DNA from: Sporocytophaga myxococcoides
Lineage (GTDB): Bacteria; Bacteroidota; Bacteroidia; Cytophagales; Cytophagaceae
Reading direction: 5' to 3'
DNA length: 64,000 nucleotides
NCBI RefSeq assembly: GCF_000775915.1
Contig: NZ_BBLT01000003.1
Coordinates: 434,001-498,000 of the forward strand
The position numbers and the translations under genes were made by a program. Below are positions 44,386 through 53,163 of the stretch, piece by piece (the stretch's first letter is position 1; each line of letters begins with the position of its first letter). Under the pieces are notes generated by a model, which was given only the letters and a program-made list of their open reading frames with translations, had not been told where the DNA came from and made no database searches.

Positions 44386-45010
44386 AATCAATTACTTCCT
44401 TCAGATGGCTGAGACTTAAAAATTTATAATGTACTTTTCCAATGTAGTCATAAGTTTTATATCCACTTCGAAGCTTTGACCATGTAAAACTATTTTTGAT
44501 AATATCTTCATTTTGAGTAAGTAGGTATTGGTCTGTCATGAGCAGATATTCCTTTTCTTTAACATTGTTTTTTAATATACGGTGTGCCAAGATAACATCA
44601 GGTCCAACTAGTTTTAACATACCTTTAATCTCTGTAGTAGTGATGCAGCCATAGTGAACTATGATTTTTATAGTCAGGTTGGACAGTTCTTCGGGCTCGA
44701 TATTGCTCTTTTCTCTTATATCCAGTAACGCAAGGTGAAAGTCAAGGAACGTCTTCTTTACCTGAGATTCAAGTATATCCAATCCGGGTGGATCTCCTGT
44801 TTTGTAAAACATTACAGCATCTCCCAGTATTTCAGCAGTTTTAAAATTCAGAATATTTGAATCTATTATAACTTCTAATAACTGATGAATGTATTCTTTA
44901 CTTTTTTCGATTTTGGTGCTTTTTATAAATTTTGTAAATCCCGAAATATCCGGAGTAAAAAAAAATGCAGGTTGGGCATCCTCAATCGCTGAAATGAGAT
45001 CTATATACAT
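44354..45010 (-). CDS. DUF2652 protein, class III nucleotide cyclase-like
   Basis: Cytosolic protein of 218 residues with the class III cyclase layout: first metal Asp21 in TPDISGFTKFI, second metal Asp64 in AEILGDAVMF, and Arg144 in VGPDVILAHRIL at the transition-state position. The partner Asn of the usual VNxAxR motif is replaced by Ile140. At the base-recognition positions I align Glu60 and Lys133, unlike the Lys/Asp pair of adenylate cyclases. It could make a non-standard cyclic nucleotide, act as a binder, or be inactive. Its 3' end overlaps the HD/DUF5706 gene tail to tail, which suggests linked control. Confidence 0.78.
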   Translation of the reverse strand: MYIDLISAIEDAQPAFFFTPDISGFTKFIKSTKIEKSKEYIHQLLEVIIDSNILNFKTAEILGDAVMFYKTGDPPGLDILESQVKKTFLDFHLALLDIREKSNIEPEELSNLTIKIIVHYGCITTTEIKGMLKLVGPDVILAHRILKNNVKEKEYLLMTDQYLLTQNEDIIKNSFTWSKLRSGYKTYDYIGKVHYKFLSLSHLKEVIDSRKTLDGIAL

Positions 45011-45129
45011 AAAGCTATACTCTGTATTAATGTCCTTTATCTTTTGCTGGCAAAGGGCTACTAAAAATGAAACCCTTAAAAATCTACAATTGTTCTTATT
45101 CTATAGATTAATTCTTAAATAGCATTGCA

Positions 45130-45348
45130 ATGGAAGGCCCTAAAAAAGGCAGAGTCATGATGATTCTGCCATTTATTGTTTTATTTGGATTTGCAATATT
45201 CTTATCCGTGGTAAACTCTCCAGAACCATTGAAGAAGACGTTGAAATCTGCTATTGAAATCGGGAAGAAGAAGGATATCGGAACCTCTCCGTATAAAAAT
45301 ACTACCATCCCTGTTGAGTGCAAAGAAGATATTATCATATGCAGTTAA
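45130..45348 (+). CDS. Small single-span membrane protein
   Basis: Product of 72 residues: basic N-terminus (MEGPKKGRV), one membrane helix (about 9-29, MMILPFIVLFGFAIFLSVV), then a Lys-rich tail with two late cysteines (PVECKEDIIICS). No family recognised. An antisense frame at 45108-45338 exists, but the plus-strand product has the better protein character. It lies 119 bases from the divergent DUF2652 gene and 37 bases before an SDR gene on the same strand, so it may be the first gene of a short operon. Confidence 0.55.
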   Translation: MEGPKKGRVMMILPFIVLFGFAIFLSVVNSPEPLKKTLKSAIEIGKKKDIGTSPYKNTTIPVECKEDIIICS

Positions 45349-45385
45349 GCTATTAATCCTTTATTATATTTAAGAAAATTTAGGT

Positions 45386-46192
45386 ATGATGGATAAAGTA
45401 AGTATAGTAGGTTGCGGATGGCTAGGACTGCCCTTGGGAAAGCTTCTTGTTGAGAAAGGTTTTGTAGTAAAAGGTTCCACAACAACTGCGAATAAAATCG
45501 ATCAACTTAGAAGTTTGGGAATCAAGGCTTTTCTGGTCAATTTTTTAGAGGATCTCAAAGTTGATCAAGATATTTTTGATACAGACGTTCTTGTTGTAAC
45601 ATTGCCACCTTCTCAGAAAAAGCAATCCGAACAGAAATATCTTGAATCCCTTGAGTTTCTTGTAAGTAAGACGTCCCCTGGAACTAAGCTGATCTTCACT
45701 TCTTCTACTTCCATTTATAAAAGTTTAAGTTCAGAGCTCAGAGAAGAAGATGTTATGGATATTAAAGACAGTGGTTATGCATTGCTCTTTAATGCTGAAA
45801 ACATATTTGTGCAGTCTGGAAGGCCATATACAGTGGTGAGGTTTGGAGGGCTCACAGGATATGATCGCATATTGATAAAATATTTTGCTGGGAAAAAAGA
45901 ACTGACTTTTGGTCATGAGCCTGTAAATTTAATACATAGAGATGATGCCGTTCAGATTTTGTTTGAAGTAATAAGGCAGCAGAAATGGAATAATATTTTT
46001 AATGCTTGCGCTCCCAGGCATCCACTAAAAAAGGATTTTTATACATTTCTGGCGGAAACTTACAACTTTGAAAAGCCTCATTTTGCAGACTCTTTAACGC
46101 ATAATAATTATAAAGTCATTAACCCTGATAAGCTTATTCGTGAATTATCTTACCAGTTTAAATTCGAAGATCCATACAGTTTTACCTATTAA
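45386..46192 (+). CDS. YeeZ-like SDR / NAD-dependent epimerase-dehydratase family protein
   Basis: Rossmann protein of 268 residues. The nucleotide site is VSIVGCGWLGLPLGKLL at the N-terminus, followed by GSTTTANKIDQLRSLGIKAFLVN. TSSTSIYK resembles the SDR Ser region, but the usual YxxxK is not evident, as in YeeZ-type atypical SDRs. RFGGLTGYDR and PVNLIHRDDAVQILFEVI are typical of the extended-SDR C-terminal part. The substrate is unknown. Tandem ATGs begin the gene; either could be used. Confidence 0.82.
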   Translation: MMDKVSIVGCGWLGLPLGKLLVEKGFVVKGSTTTANKIDQLRSLGIKAFLVNFLEDLKVDQDIFDTDVLVVTLPPSQKKQSEQKYLESLEFLVSKTSPGTKLIFTSSTSIYKSLSSELREEDVMDIKDSGYALLFNAENIFVQSGRPYTVVRFGGLTGYDRILIKYFAGKKELTFGHEPVNLIHRDDAVQILFEVIRQQKWNNIFNACAPRHPLKKDFYTFLAETYNFEKPHFADSLTHNNYKVINPDKLIRELSYQFKFEDPYSFTY

Positions 46193-46290
46193 TGTTCATA
46201 TGACTGTATAAAATGTTCCACCTTCTCAACTTTTTGCAAAGGAGTCCTGTTACCTATAAAAGGGCCAAGTTCAAAAGGAGAGAAGATATT

Positions 46291-46641
46291 ATGAAGAGCA
46301 CGTATAAGGAAAAAGACCCGGAAATGCCAAACTACAGAACTCCAATGGTGGAGAAGTTGGAAAAGCTAAGTCAAAAGGGGTATACTGTAGATTTTCAATA
46401 TGTGGAAGATCATTTGGTGGATTTAGGTGATAGTAAATCTTATAAGCAGGATCAGGTAAAAGTAGTAGACAATTTTCGTTTTGAAGGAATCACTAATCCT
46501 GATGATATGGCTGTATTATATGTAATAGAAACAGAAGACGGAAAAATGGGAACCATTATAGATGCCTTTGGCATTTATGGAGACCCTAATCTTGAAGCCT
46601 TTATAAACGCATCAGTGCATAATAAAGATAGACCATGTTAA
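46291..46641 (+). CDS. Small protein of the family annotated phosphoribosylpyrophosphate synthetase-like
   Basis: Protein of 116 residues. The frame is open to 46213, but an AGGAG lies 12 bases before the ATG at 46291, and MKSTYKEKDPEMPNY is a more natural start. The body (VEKLEKLSQKGYTVDFQYVE, FRFEGITNPDDMAVLYVIETEDGKMGTIIDAFGIYGDPN) resembles a small Bacteroidota family usually labelled phosphoribosylpyrophosphate synthetase. The protein is far too short for that enzyme and lacks its motifs, so the label is doubtful. The last 4 bases overlap the convergent small membrane-protein gene. Confidence 0.7.
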   Translation: MKSTYKEKDPEMPNYRTPMVEKLEKLSQKGYTVDFQYVEDHLVDLGDSKSYKQDQVKVVDNFRFEGITNPDDMAVLYVIETEDGKMGTIIDAFGIYGDPNLEAFINASVHNKDRPC

Positions 46642-46829
46642 TGTTCATGGTCTTCATCTTTTCCAAATTTTTTTACAAGATATCCCACAAAAAATACCAA
46701 AGCCCAGGAAGGATATAGTGCCCAGATATTATGAATATGTTTATCAATAAAAAATAGGGTTATCTGAACAAATATGCTGAAAATTATTCCCACAACACTC
46801 AGCGACTGTATGCCATTTAAATTCTTCAT
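46638..46829 (-). CDS. Small two-helix membrane protein
   Basis: Product of 63 residues with two hydrophobic helices (about 8-28 and 35-52, GIIFSIFVQITLFFI and WALVFFVGYLV) and a charged His/Asp/Glu tail (KKFGKDEDHEH). No family recognised. It is convergent with the preceding gene and overlaps it by 4 bases. A regular two-helix pattern with charged ends argues for a real gene, but there is no homology evidence. Confidence 0.55.
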   Translation of the reverse strand: MKNLNGIQSLSVVGIIFSIFVQITLFFIDKHIHNIWALYPSWALVFFVGYLVKKFGKDEDHEH

Positions 46830-47218
46830 CGAACATTAATAAGGTATAAATTTAAAAAAATGTTCCGGGTTCCGACATTATTTTAGATTATTTATCATTT
46901 CTGAATTAAAACTTAGACAAACTTAATTAAAAGCATTAAGCAGAAAAAAATGCTTTTTTGACTTTCTTAAAGAAAAAAAAGTAATTTTTTAATAGTTATA
47001 ACAATACTGACTGGCATAGGTTGAAAATGAAAATGCAATTAATCTTTATGGTATCAATATCTTATTTAATTTTGAGGTCCAAATAATTTTGCGTTAAAAA
47101 GTAATATTAATTGAATGAATAAGGGTTAGTGAATGCCTCAGAAGAAATAGTAATTCTGAGAATTTTAAGTTAATGAAAAAATAAGCCTTATTTTAGTCAG
47201 TTCGGAGTCTTGATTGTT
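46830..47218. other. Intergenic region without a gene
   Basis: AT-rich stretch between divergent genes. It contains a hairpin AAAAGCAT/ATGCTTTT (46929-46936 with 46950-46957) followed by T residues, resembling a weak terminator but with no plus-strand gene just upstream. A palindromic AAATAAG/CTTATTT lies near 47180. No convincing reading frame, tRNA or promoter was found. Confidence 0.5.
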
Positions 47219-48559
47219 ATGAAAAAGATTATTATCCCTGTTTTTGTTATAATATTTGGTGCGGCAGGAGCTTTAGCATATAAAAGCTTAAAAATTGAAA
47301 AAATACCTTCATTATTGGATCGTAATGTTGCAGACTCAGATGCACATGAATGGAAGAATATAAAAACAATTGTCGATGAGCTTCATATAAAGATAAGAAA
47401 AAATTCATATGATAATTATTCGAGGCTCAGGCTGGCGGAGATTTATATTAATGAAGGTAGTATTTCAGGAAAGCATTCCTACTATTATCCAGCAGCACAG
47501 GATCTCTTAAATTTTGTTATTGATAATTCAGCTGAAGCAGATGTCATTAGAACTGAGGCAAGGTTGAAAAAAGCCTCTCTCCTATTGGTTATAAATCAAT
47601 TTGATCAGGCATTGGAGATCTGCAATGAACTTTCAGAAGAAGGAAATAAAAATCAAGAGCTATATGAAATAAAGTTTGATGCATTGATCGGAATGGGAGA
47701 TTATATCAATGCCAGACAAGTAGCTAATGACATGGAAGCATCCGGTTATGGACTAAATGTGTATATACGTATAGCTACCTTGGAAGAAATATTGGGAGAC
47801 ATACCTAAGGCTAAGGAGTCATTAAAAAGAGCTTTGGAATCTGACAAGGCATTTAATAAATTGACTATGACCGCCCAATACAGGTTAGGAACTTTATATG
47901 AAAAAGAATCTGATTTTATAAGGGCTGAAGAAATATTTAAAAGTATTCTAGCTATGGATTCAGGATATGCGCTTGCTAAAGCAGGTATAGCAAGGGTCAA
48001 AGCAGCAAATAAAGATTATGAAGGTGCTGTTGCAATGCTGGAAGCTGCATATAAGCGAAATCCGGTAATGTTATTTAAGGAAGATATAGCTCGGGTTTAT
48101 AAGAATACAGGTCGAATAAATGATGCCAGAAAAGAAGTTCAGGATATTGTAAATACAATAGAAGAAGGAGAAAAAGCAGGTTACAATTATGACCTTGTGA
48201 GAGCTCGATTATATTGTGAAATTCTTGAAGATTTTGATCTTGCTATTATATATGCTGAGAGAGCTAAAGAAAGGTGGCCTGAGCATGTTGATTTAAACAA
48301 AGCGCTGGCTCTTATTTATTATAAGCTTGGGAAATATGAAGACGCTAACTATTATTTGACTAAAGCTACTTCAGTTCAACTGAATAATCCTTCATTAATG
48401 TGTCTTTCGGGACTCTTAAAATATAAGGCAGGTAATTCAAAAGAAGGCATTGTTATTCTTAAGAAGGCAATGCAACAGATGCATAATCAACATAGCATTC
48501 TTACTGTAGAGGCTCACGACCTCATTTCTAAAAATGATTTGTCTGTATCAATGAAATAA
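47219..48559 (+). CDS. Membrane-anchored TPR-repeat protein
   Basis: Product of 446 residues with an uncleaved N-terminal anchor or signal (MKKIIIPVFVIIFGAAGALAY). Tandem tetratricopeptide repeats fill the rest, for example FDQALEICNELSEEG, GDIPKAKESLKRALESD, EKESDFIRAEEIFKSILA, KDYEGAVAMLEAAYKRNP, GKYEDANYYLTKAT and GNSKEGIVILKKAMQQ. It is probably periplasmic and scaffolding. ATG 47219 is preferred over an in-frame TTG at 47210. Isolated unit; partners unknown. Confidence 0.8.
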   Translation: MKKIIIPVFVIIFGAAGALAYKSLKIEKIPSLLDRNVADSDAHEWKNIKTIVDELHIKIRKNSYDNYSRLRLAEIYINEGSISGKHSYYYPAAQDLLNFVIDNSAEADVIRTEARLKKASLLLVINQFDQALEICNELSEEGNKNQELYEIKFDALIGMGDYINARQVANDMEASGYGLNVYIRIATLEEILGDIPKAKESLKRALESDKAFNKLTMTAQYRLGTLYEKESDFIRAEEIFKSILAMDSGYALAKAGIARVKAANKDYEGAVAMLEAAYKRNPVMLFKEDIARVYKNTGRINDARKEVQDIVNTIEEGEKAGYNYDLVRARLYCEILEDFDLAIIYAERAKERWPEHVDLNKALALIYYKLGKYEDANYYLTKATSVQLNNPSLMCLSGLLKYKAGNSKEGIVILKKAMQQMHNQHSILTVEAHDLISKNDLSVSMK

Positions 48560-48569
48560 ATCATCATAT

Positions 48570-48605
48570 AAGGTTATTTGTAGATTTTTAAACGCAAATA
48601 ACCTT
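48570..48605 (+). terminator. Intrinsic terminator after the TPR gene
   Basis: AAGGTTATTTG (48570-48580) pairs perfectly with CAAATAACCTT (48595-48605) around a 14-base loop, followed by T residues. It begins 11 bases beyond the stop codon. Confidence 0.8.
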
Positions 48606-48780
48606 TTTTAACTTCCTTTTTTTTCGAGATAATACCTATTATATTTTTATTCTTTTGTCAGGCTTACCTTAAAGAACCATCATCTTTAAGTTGAACTTCC
48701 TTATTGTTTTTTTCTAAGAGAAATTAAAATAACCTAACTGCCGAAGACTTGTTATCTATGTATATTCGGGTATCAAGGTT

Positions 48781-50697
48781 ATGTATACAGGCAGGAATGC
48801 ATATTTATTAGTTGAAAAGAAATTATTCTTTTTCCTTTGGCTCTTCCCTTCTGCGTTATTCGGTCAACAATTAAATGAGCTGGTCTCATTATACCAGCAT
48901 AAGTTTAAAGAAAGCGAAGCTGTTATTATTAATTCAGAATCGGAATATGAATTTGATCTAGTTGAAAATAAAGTAACAATAAAGGAAGATAAAAGCCAAA
49001 AGTTACTTTCACTCAGATATAACACTTTTATCAATGAGGTAGAGTTTTATGACAGCAATTCTGATATAGAAGAGTTTTCATGTGAAAGTAGTCTTAATCA
49101 GAAATCGGTTAATTCTGATAGAGTTTGCGGCAATTATACCAATTCAGAATATTTTTTTGATGATAATAAATTCTGCTCCCATAAATTGAAGCTACAAGAA
49201 GCAGGTGAAATATGGAAAACCCACTTAAGCAAGGTCTATAATGACTCCAAATATCTGACTTCAGTTTATTTTCACGATAGGTATCCTATAATAAATAAAA
49301 GGATCATATTGAAAATTCCATTAGACATAGAGGTTGATATACGAGAATTCAACTTTGAAAAATTTGTGGTAAAGAAATATGTAACGCCAGAAGGAAGGTT
49401 CAGAATAGTGGAGTATTCTATAAGTAATTTATCTGCTATGGAGAATGTGCGTCTGGGTAGGAGTATTCAGTTTATATATCCTCATTTGCTAATACTTGTC
49501 AAATCTTATCAAAGTGAAGGGGAAAAGGTAAATATACTTTCAAGTCTGAATGACCTTTATGGCTGGTATAGAAGCCTGACACGTCAACTCTCTGTGCAGC
49601 CTGAAGTATTTGCTCCATTGGTAAACAGTATACTTAAGGGCAAAATGACAGATGATGAAAGGATCGGTACTATATTTTATTGGGTACAGGATAACATCAG
49701 ATATATCGCCTTTGAAAATGGCCTTGCAGGTTTTAAACCAGATGAAGCACATTCTGTCTTTCAAAAAAAGTATGGAGACTGTAAGGGAATGGCTAATCTC
49801 ACTAAAGAAATGCTTCGATACGCTGGTTATGATGCGCGGCTTTCGTGGATAGGTACAAAACGGATTAAGTACGATTATTCAATACCTTCACTTGCAGTGG
49901 ACAATCATATGATTTGTACAGTATTACTCGATGGGAAGAAGTATTTTCTAGATGCTACCGAAAAGTATTTGCCTCTTGGGATTGTTGCAGATAGGATACA
50001 GGGCAGACAAATTCTTATTGAGGATGGGGAGAATTATATTCTGGAAAAAATTCCAGAAGGTTCTAAAGAAAATGAAATGGAGTTAAGACAAGTGCGACTT
50101 TCAATGGAAAGCGGGATGCTTGTTGGTTCATATAAATATATTTTGCAGGGAGAAAAAAAGAGAAATTTTTTATTTGGATATCACTTTTCATCAGGAAGTA
50201 CCAAAGATAAGCTGGTTAAAAATTGCCTTATTGATGAAAATAAAAACATGAGAGTCAATAATATTCAGTTATCCGATTTGAATCAACGTGTAGGTGTTTT
50301 TGAAATTAACACAGAGCTTGAGTGTATGGCGGCAATTAGTTCATTTAATAATGAATTATACATTGATATAGATATATCCAAAGACTTTAAAAACTGGATT
50401 GTAGATGAAAATAGAGAATCTGATATTGACTTTGGTGAAATGATTTATAAAGTACTTGAAGTTGAGTTGGAACTAAAGGATGGAGATTCTGTCTTATTTC
50501 TTCCTGAACAGTTGAAAATAGAACATGAGGAGTTTTCTGTTCACGCTTTTTATGTTAAGGAGCCAAACAGAATTTTATATAAGAAGCGAATAGTCATTGA
50601 AAATGGTGTCATCTCAAAAGACTCTTTTATTCAATGGAATGAAGCAATAAGGAAATTAACTCAGCACTATGGTAGTCAAATTATTTTGAAGCGTTAA
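48781..50697 (+). CDS. Exported transglutaminase-like protein (catalytically complete)
   Basis: Protein of 638 residues with a signal peptide (to about LFGQQ, residue 30). An N-terminal beta-rich domain resembling DUF3857 precedes a transglutaminase-core domain: FYWVQDNIRYIAFENGLAGFKP, then nucleophile Cys334 in YGDCKGMANL, His376 in VDNHMIC and Asp391 in FLDATEKY, an intact triad. A further beta domain follows. Such proteins are thought to process or crosslink peptides in the periplasm; the substrate is unknown. A similar but inactive-looking paralogue starts 4 bases downstream. Confidence 0.85.
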   Translation: MYTGRNAYLLVEKKLFFFLWLFPSALFGQQLNELVSLYQHKFKESEAVIINSESEYEFDLVENKVTIKEDKSQKLLSLRYNTFINEVEFYDSNSDIEEFSCESSLNQKSVNSDRVCGNYTNSEYFFDDNKFCSHKLKLQEAGEIWKTHLSKVYNDSKYLTSVYFHDRYPIINKRIILKIPLDIEVDIREFNFEKFVVKKYVTPEGRFRIVEYSISNLSAMENVRLGRSIQFIYPHLLILVKSYQSEGEKVNILSSLNDLYGWYRSLTRQLSVQPEVFAPLVNSILKGKMTDDERIGTIFYWVQDNIRYIAFENGLAGFKPDEAHSVFQKKYGDCKGMANLTKEMLRYAGYDARLSWIGTKRIKYDYSIPSLAVDNHMICTVLLDGKKYFLDATEKYLPLGIVADRIQGRQILIEDGENYILEKIPEGSKENEMELRQVRLSMESGMLVGSYKYILQGEKKRNFLFGYHFSSGSTKDKLVKNCLIDENKNMRVNNIQLSDLNQRVGVFEINTELECMAAISSFNNELYIDIDISKDFKNWIVDENRESDIDFGEMIYKVLEVELELKDGDSVLFLPEQLKIEHEEFSVHAFYVKEPNRILYKKRIVIENGVISKDSFIQWNEAIRKLTQHYGSQIILKR

Positions 50698-50701
50698 TAA
50701 T

Positions 50702-52786
50702 ATGAAAAGGGGGATTTTGTTGTTTGTATTCACGTCGATTTTGCAATTGTCTTTTGCCCAAAAGGATCTTGAAAGAAAATTAAAGCAAATGCATTGGGAC
50801 AATGCAGGTCCGGAATTCAGACAAATGAAAGCTCCTGATCGCTGGAAAAATGAATCAGCAGTGATTCTCGCAACACGCATTGACTATCTGGGTAGTTTTG
50901 GCAGAGTAAGAAAAAGCTTTACTGAAAATATTGTCATACACTATCGCGTACTTCTTCAGGATAAAGCGTCAGTGAGAGAATATTCAGAACTTACGTTTAA
51001 CAAGAATAAAATTACAACCAATCTTATCGGCAAAACCAATGCCTATTCTTTTGTTGCAATTAAGATTGTGAAGCCTGACGGTAAAGAGAAAGAGATGGAC
51101 CTGACCTCTGCTGTAAAAACTGACATCGGGAGTGAAAAGGATTCCAAAATGGCTGTTCCGGATCTTGATCAGGGTGATATTATTGATTTTTTTATAGCGA
51201 TTCAGTCTAAGGATTCTGAAGCTCCGAATATTACAGAAAGTGATCTTCTCGAAGAAAAGTATCCTGTTGTATATAAGCAGATCAGGTTTGTAGTGCCAAG
51301 ACAGATTAGATTTAACAGTAAGTCTTTCAGAGGGGCTCCTGAATTTATAAAAAACCAACAGGGTAAAGATAATATTTATACCCTTATAGATACTATGCGT
51401 GGAAGAGCTCCTGAGATATTGTGGGATTTTCCCCACAGGTCTTCCGCAGAAGTAAGGTATAAGATAACCAATGGCAAAGCTGTTGTTCATGAAGACGAAG
51501 CCTTAGTGGCAAGAGATGCCTTGCAAAACTTTGACTATAATAATCAGGATATTCGTTATATAGAGGATTTTGTGCATCAAATTTCAGGAAAGGGAAAAAG
51601 TCAGAGCGCTATAGTTAAGGAGATCTATTATCTGCTAAGAAGTCCCATATTTCAGAAGGCTTATTTTAACATAGAGCAGGGGAGTCCTATGGATAATCAT
51701 TACGTGTCAGAAAGATTTTTCTTCCTTTTAAATAAATATATGAAGAGATATAATATTGACCATGAAATTATGATTGTACCTTCCCGAAATTATGGGCCCT
51801 TCTGTGATCTGGTAAATATGAGTAGTTGTGACTTATTGCTTAAAGTTGGTAAAGATTCCGGATTCTATCTTTCGCGGCCTACTCCATTTTCCATTCCAGG
51901 AGAGATTCCTTATTTATTTGAAGGTATGGAGGCTGTACTGGCGGGATATCCCAAGAGTATTACCTCATCAAGGATTAATGAGCAAATTCCTGTCTCCCAT
52001 AAGGAAAGCAATTTGACATATTCTCGTTATAATCTGTGTTTTGATTCTTCAGATCTTTTTAAAGTCAAGGTGAAAAGAGATGTAACTGCCAAGGGGAATA
52101 ACAAAGCATATCACCAGTATTTGATTTTTACAAATCACGATTATCTGAGAGAATATGATAAACCTCAATATCAGAGCTTCAGTTATTCTGAGTTAAAGGC
52201 TCTTGTAAATGAATACTCCTACCTCAGGGAAAAGTCTGAACAACAAACTGATCAGGAAAATTATGAGAGAGATAGAAGAGTTGAGGTCGATATTGAATTG
52301 GAGCTTGATACGAAAATCTCAGAATATAAAAACCTTACAATAAAATCGGCAGGAATGTGGGAAGATATGCCAGATACGGAATATTCCGACGAATTCATTA
52401 TTGACAATGCCACGAAAAAAGCGGGTAAAAATTATATTCTGGAGGTGGGTAAATTTATAGAAAAGCAAACCGAGCTTTCAGAGGAACAACTTCAAAGGGA
52501 TAGAGATATTCATATGGGCTTTGCAAGGACATTTAATTCAGAAATTATGATTCTTATTCCAGAAGGATATATTGTTGAGGGAATAGATAATTTAAATATC
52601 AATGTGTCCAATGCGTATGGAGGTTTCATTTCTGCTGCACTTTTGGAGCAGAATAAGCTTGTTATTAAGACATCTAAATACTATACACAAAACCATTGTT
52701 CTGCAGCAGATTGGCCATATATGGTTAGCTTTTTAAATGCAGCTGTAAAGTTTAGCAAGTCCAGGATATTGTTAAAGAAGTTATAG
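50702..52786 (+). CDS. Exported DUF3857-like protein with degenerate transglutaminase fold
   Basis: Product of 694 residues with a signal peptide (MKRGILLFVFTSILQLSFAQ). An N-terminal DUF3857-like beta domain (about 55-200) includes KIVKPDGKEKEMDL and VPDLDQGDIIDFFI. A helical region then aligns with the transglutaminase core of the upstream protein, but near HYVSERFFFLL no Cys stands at the nucleophile position. It is thus probably non-catalytic and may partner the upstream enzyme; the genes are 4 bases apart. The family name is tentative. Confidence 0.72.
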   Translation: MKRGILLFVFTSILQLSFAQKDLERKLKQMHWDNAGPEFRQMKAPDRWKNESAVILATRIDYLGSFGRVRKSFTENIVIHYRVLLQDKASVREYSELTFNKNKITTNLIGKTNAYSFVAIKIVKPDGKEKEMDLTSAVKTDIGSEKDSKMAVPDLDQGDIIDFFIAIQSKDSEAPNITESDLLEEKYPVVYKQIRFVVPRQIRFNSKSFRGAPEFIKNQQGKDNIYTLIDTMRGRAPEILWDFPHRSSAEVRYKITNGKAVVHEDEALVARDALQNFDYNNQDIRYIEDFVHQISGKGKSQSAIVKEIYYLLRSPIFQKAYFNIEQGSPMDNHYVSERFFFLLNKYMKRYNIDHEIMIVPSRNYGPFCDLVNMSSCDLLLKVGKDSGFYLSRPTPFSIPGEIPYLFEGMEAVLAGYPKSITSSRINEQIPVSHKESNLTYSRYNLCFDSSDLFKVKVKRDVTAKGNNKAYHQYLIFTNHDYLREYDKPQYQSFSYSELKALVNEYSYLREKSEQQTDQENYERDRRVEVDIELELDTKISEYKNLTIKSAGMWEDMPDTEYSDEFIIDNATKKAGKNYILEVGKFIEKQTELSEEQLQRDRDIHMGFARTFNSEIMILIPEGYIVEGIDNLNINVSNAYGGFISAALLEQNKLVIKTSKYYTQNHCSAADWPYMVSFLNAAVKFSKSRILLKKL

Positions 52787-53163
52787 TAGTAGTATTAGTC
52801 CATCAAAAGCTTTCAGCGTATTATTGTTTATGATAAATGTTAAACAATGGTACGCTGATAAACTTTTAAGACTTATTCAAGATCTCATTATCATTATTGA
52901 ATCGATCAGAGTTATTTTATCTTCGTTCCTACTCCTGGTTTAAAACATGGCCAAAATGGAGTTGTACATGACAGACAAAGCCTGCAGTCATCGAAATTGC
53001 TGCAAATGAATAAATTAAATTTTGATTTTTAAGAAAAAAACTTCTTAATTGCTCTCAAATCCCTGAACAGGAACTTTTGTAAAGCCCACAGCTCATGGGT
53101 ACAAGAGGACCTCCATTAGTATAATTCTTTAATACTTCCTTAGATTAATTTAACACATAATAA
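52787..53163. other. Intergenic region with a long hairpin
   Basis: No gene found. At 52813-52858 an 18-base arm (TCAGCGTATTATTGTTTA) pairs with 52841-52858, with only two T-G wobble positions and a 10-base loop. It lies 26 bases after the upstream stop, so it may terminate that operon, although the following T run is poor. The remaining 300 bases show no frame, tRNA or clear promoter. Confidence 0.55.

Noticed and set aside
45108-45338. 76-residue minus-strand frame opposite the small membrane protein at 45130
   Set aside because: Mutually exclusive with the plus-strand gene, which has a better basic-helix-tail layout; the minus product has no coherent pattern. Confidence in this choice is moderate.
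46929-46957. Terminator or small RNA in the 46830-47218 gap
   Set aside because: An 8-bp AT-rich hairpin with T residues, but no plus-strand gene or promoter upstream that it would serve; could be chance in this composition.
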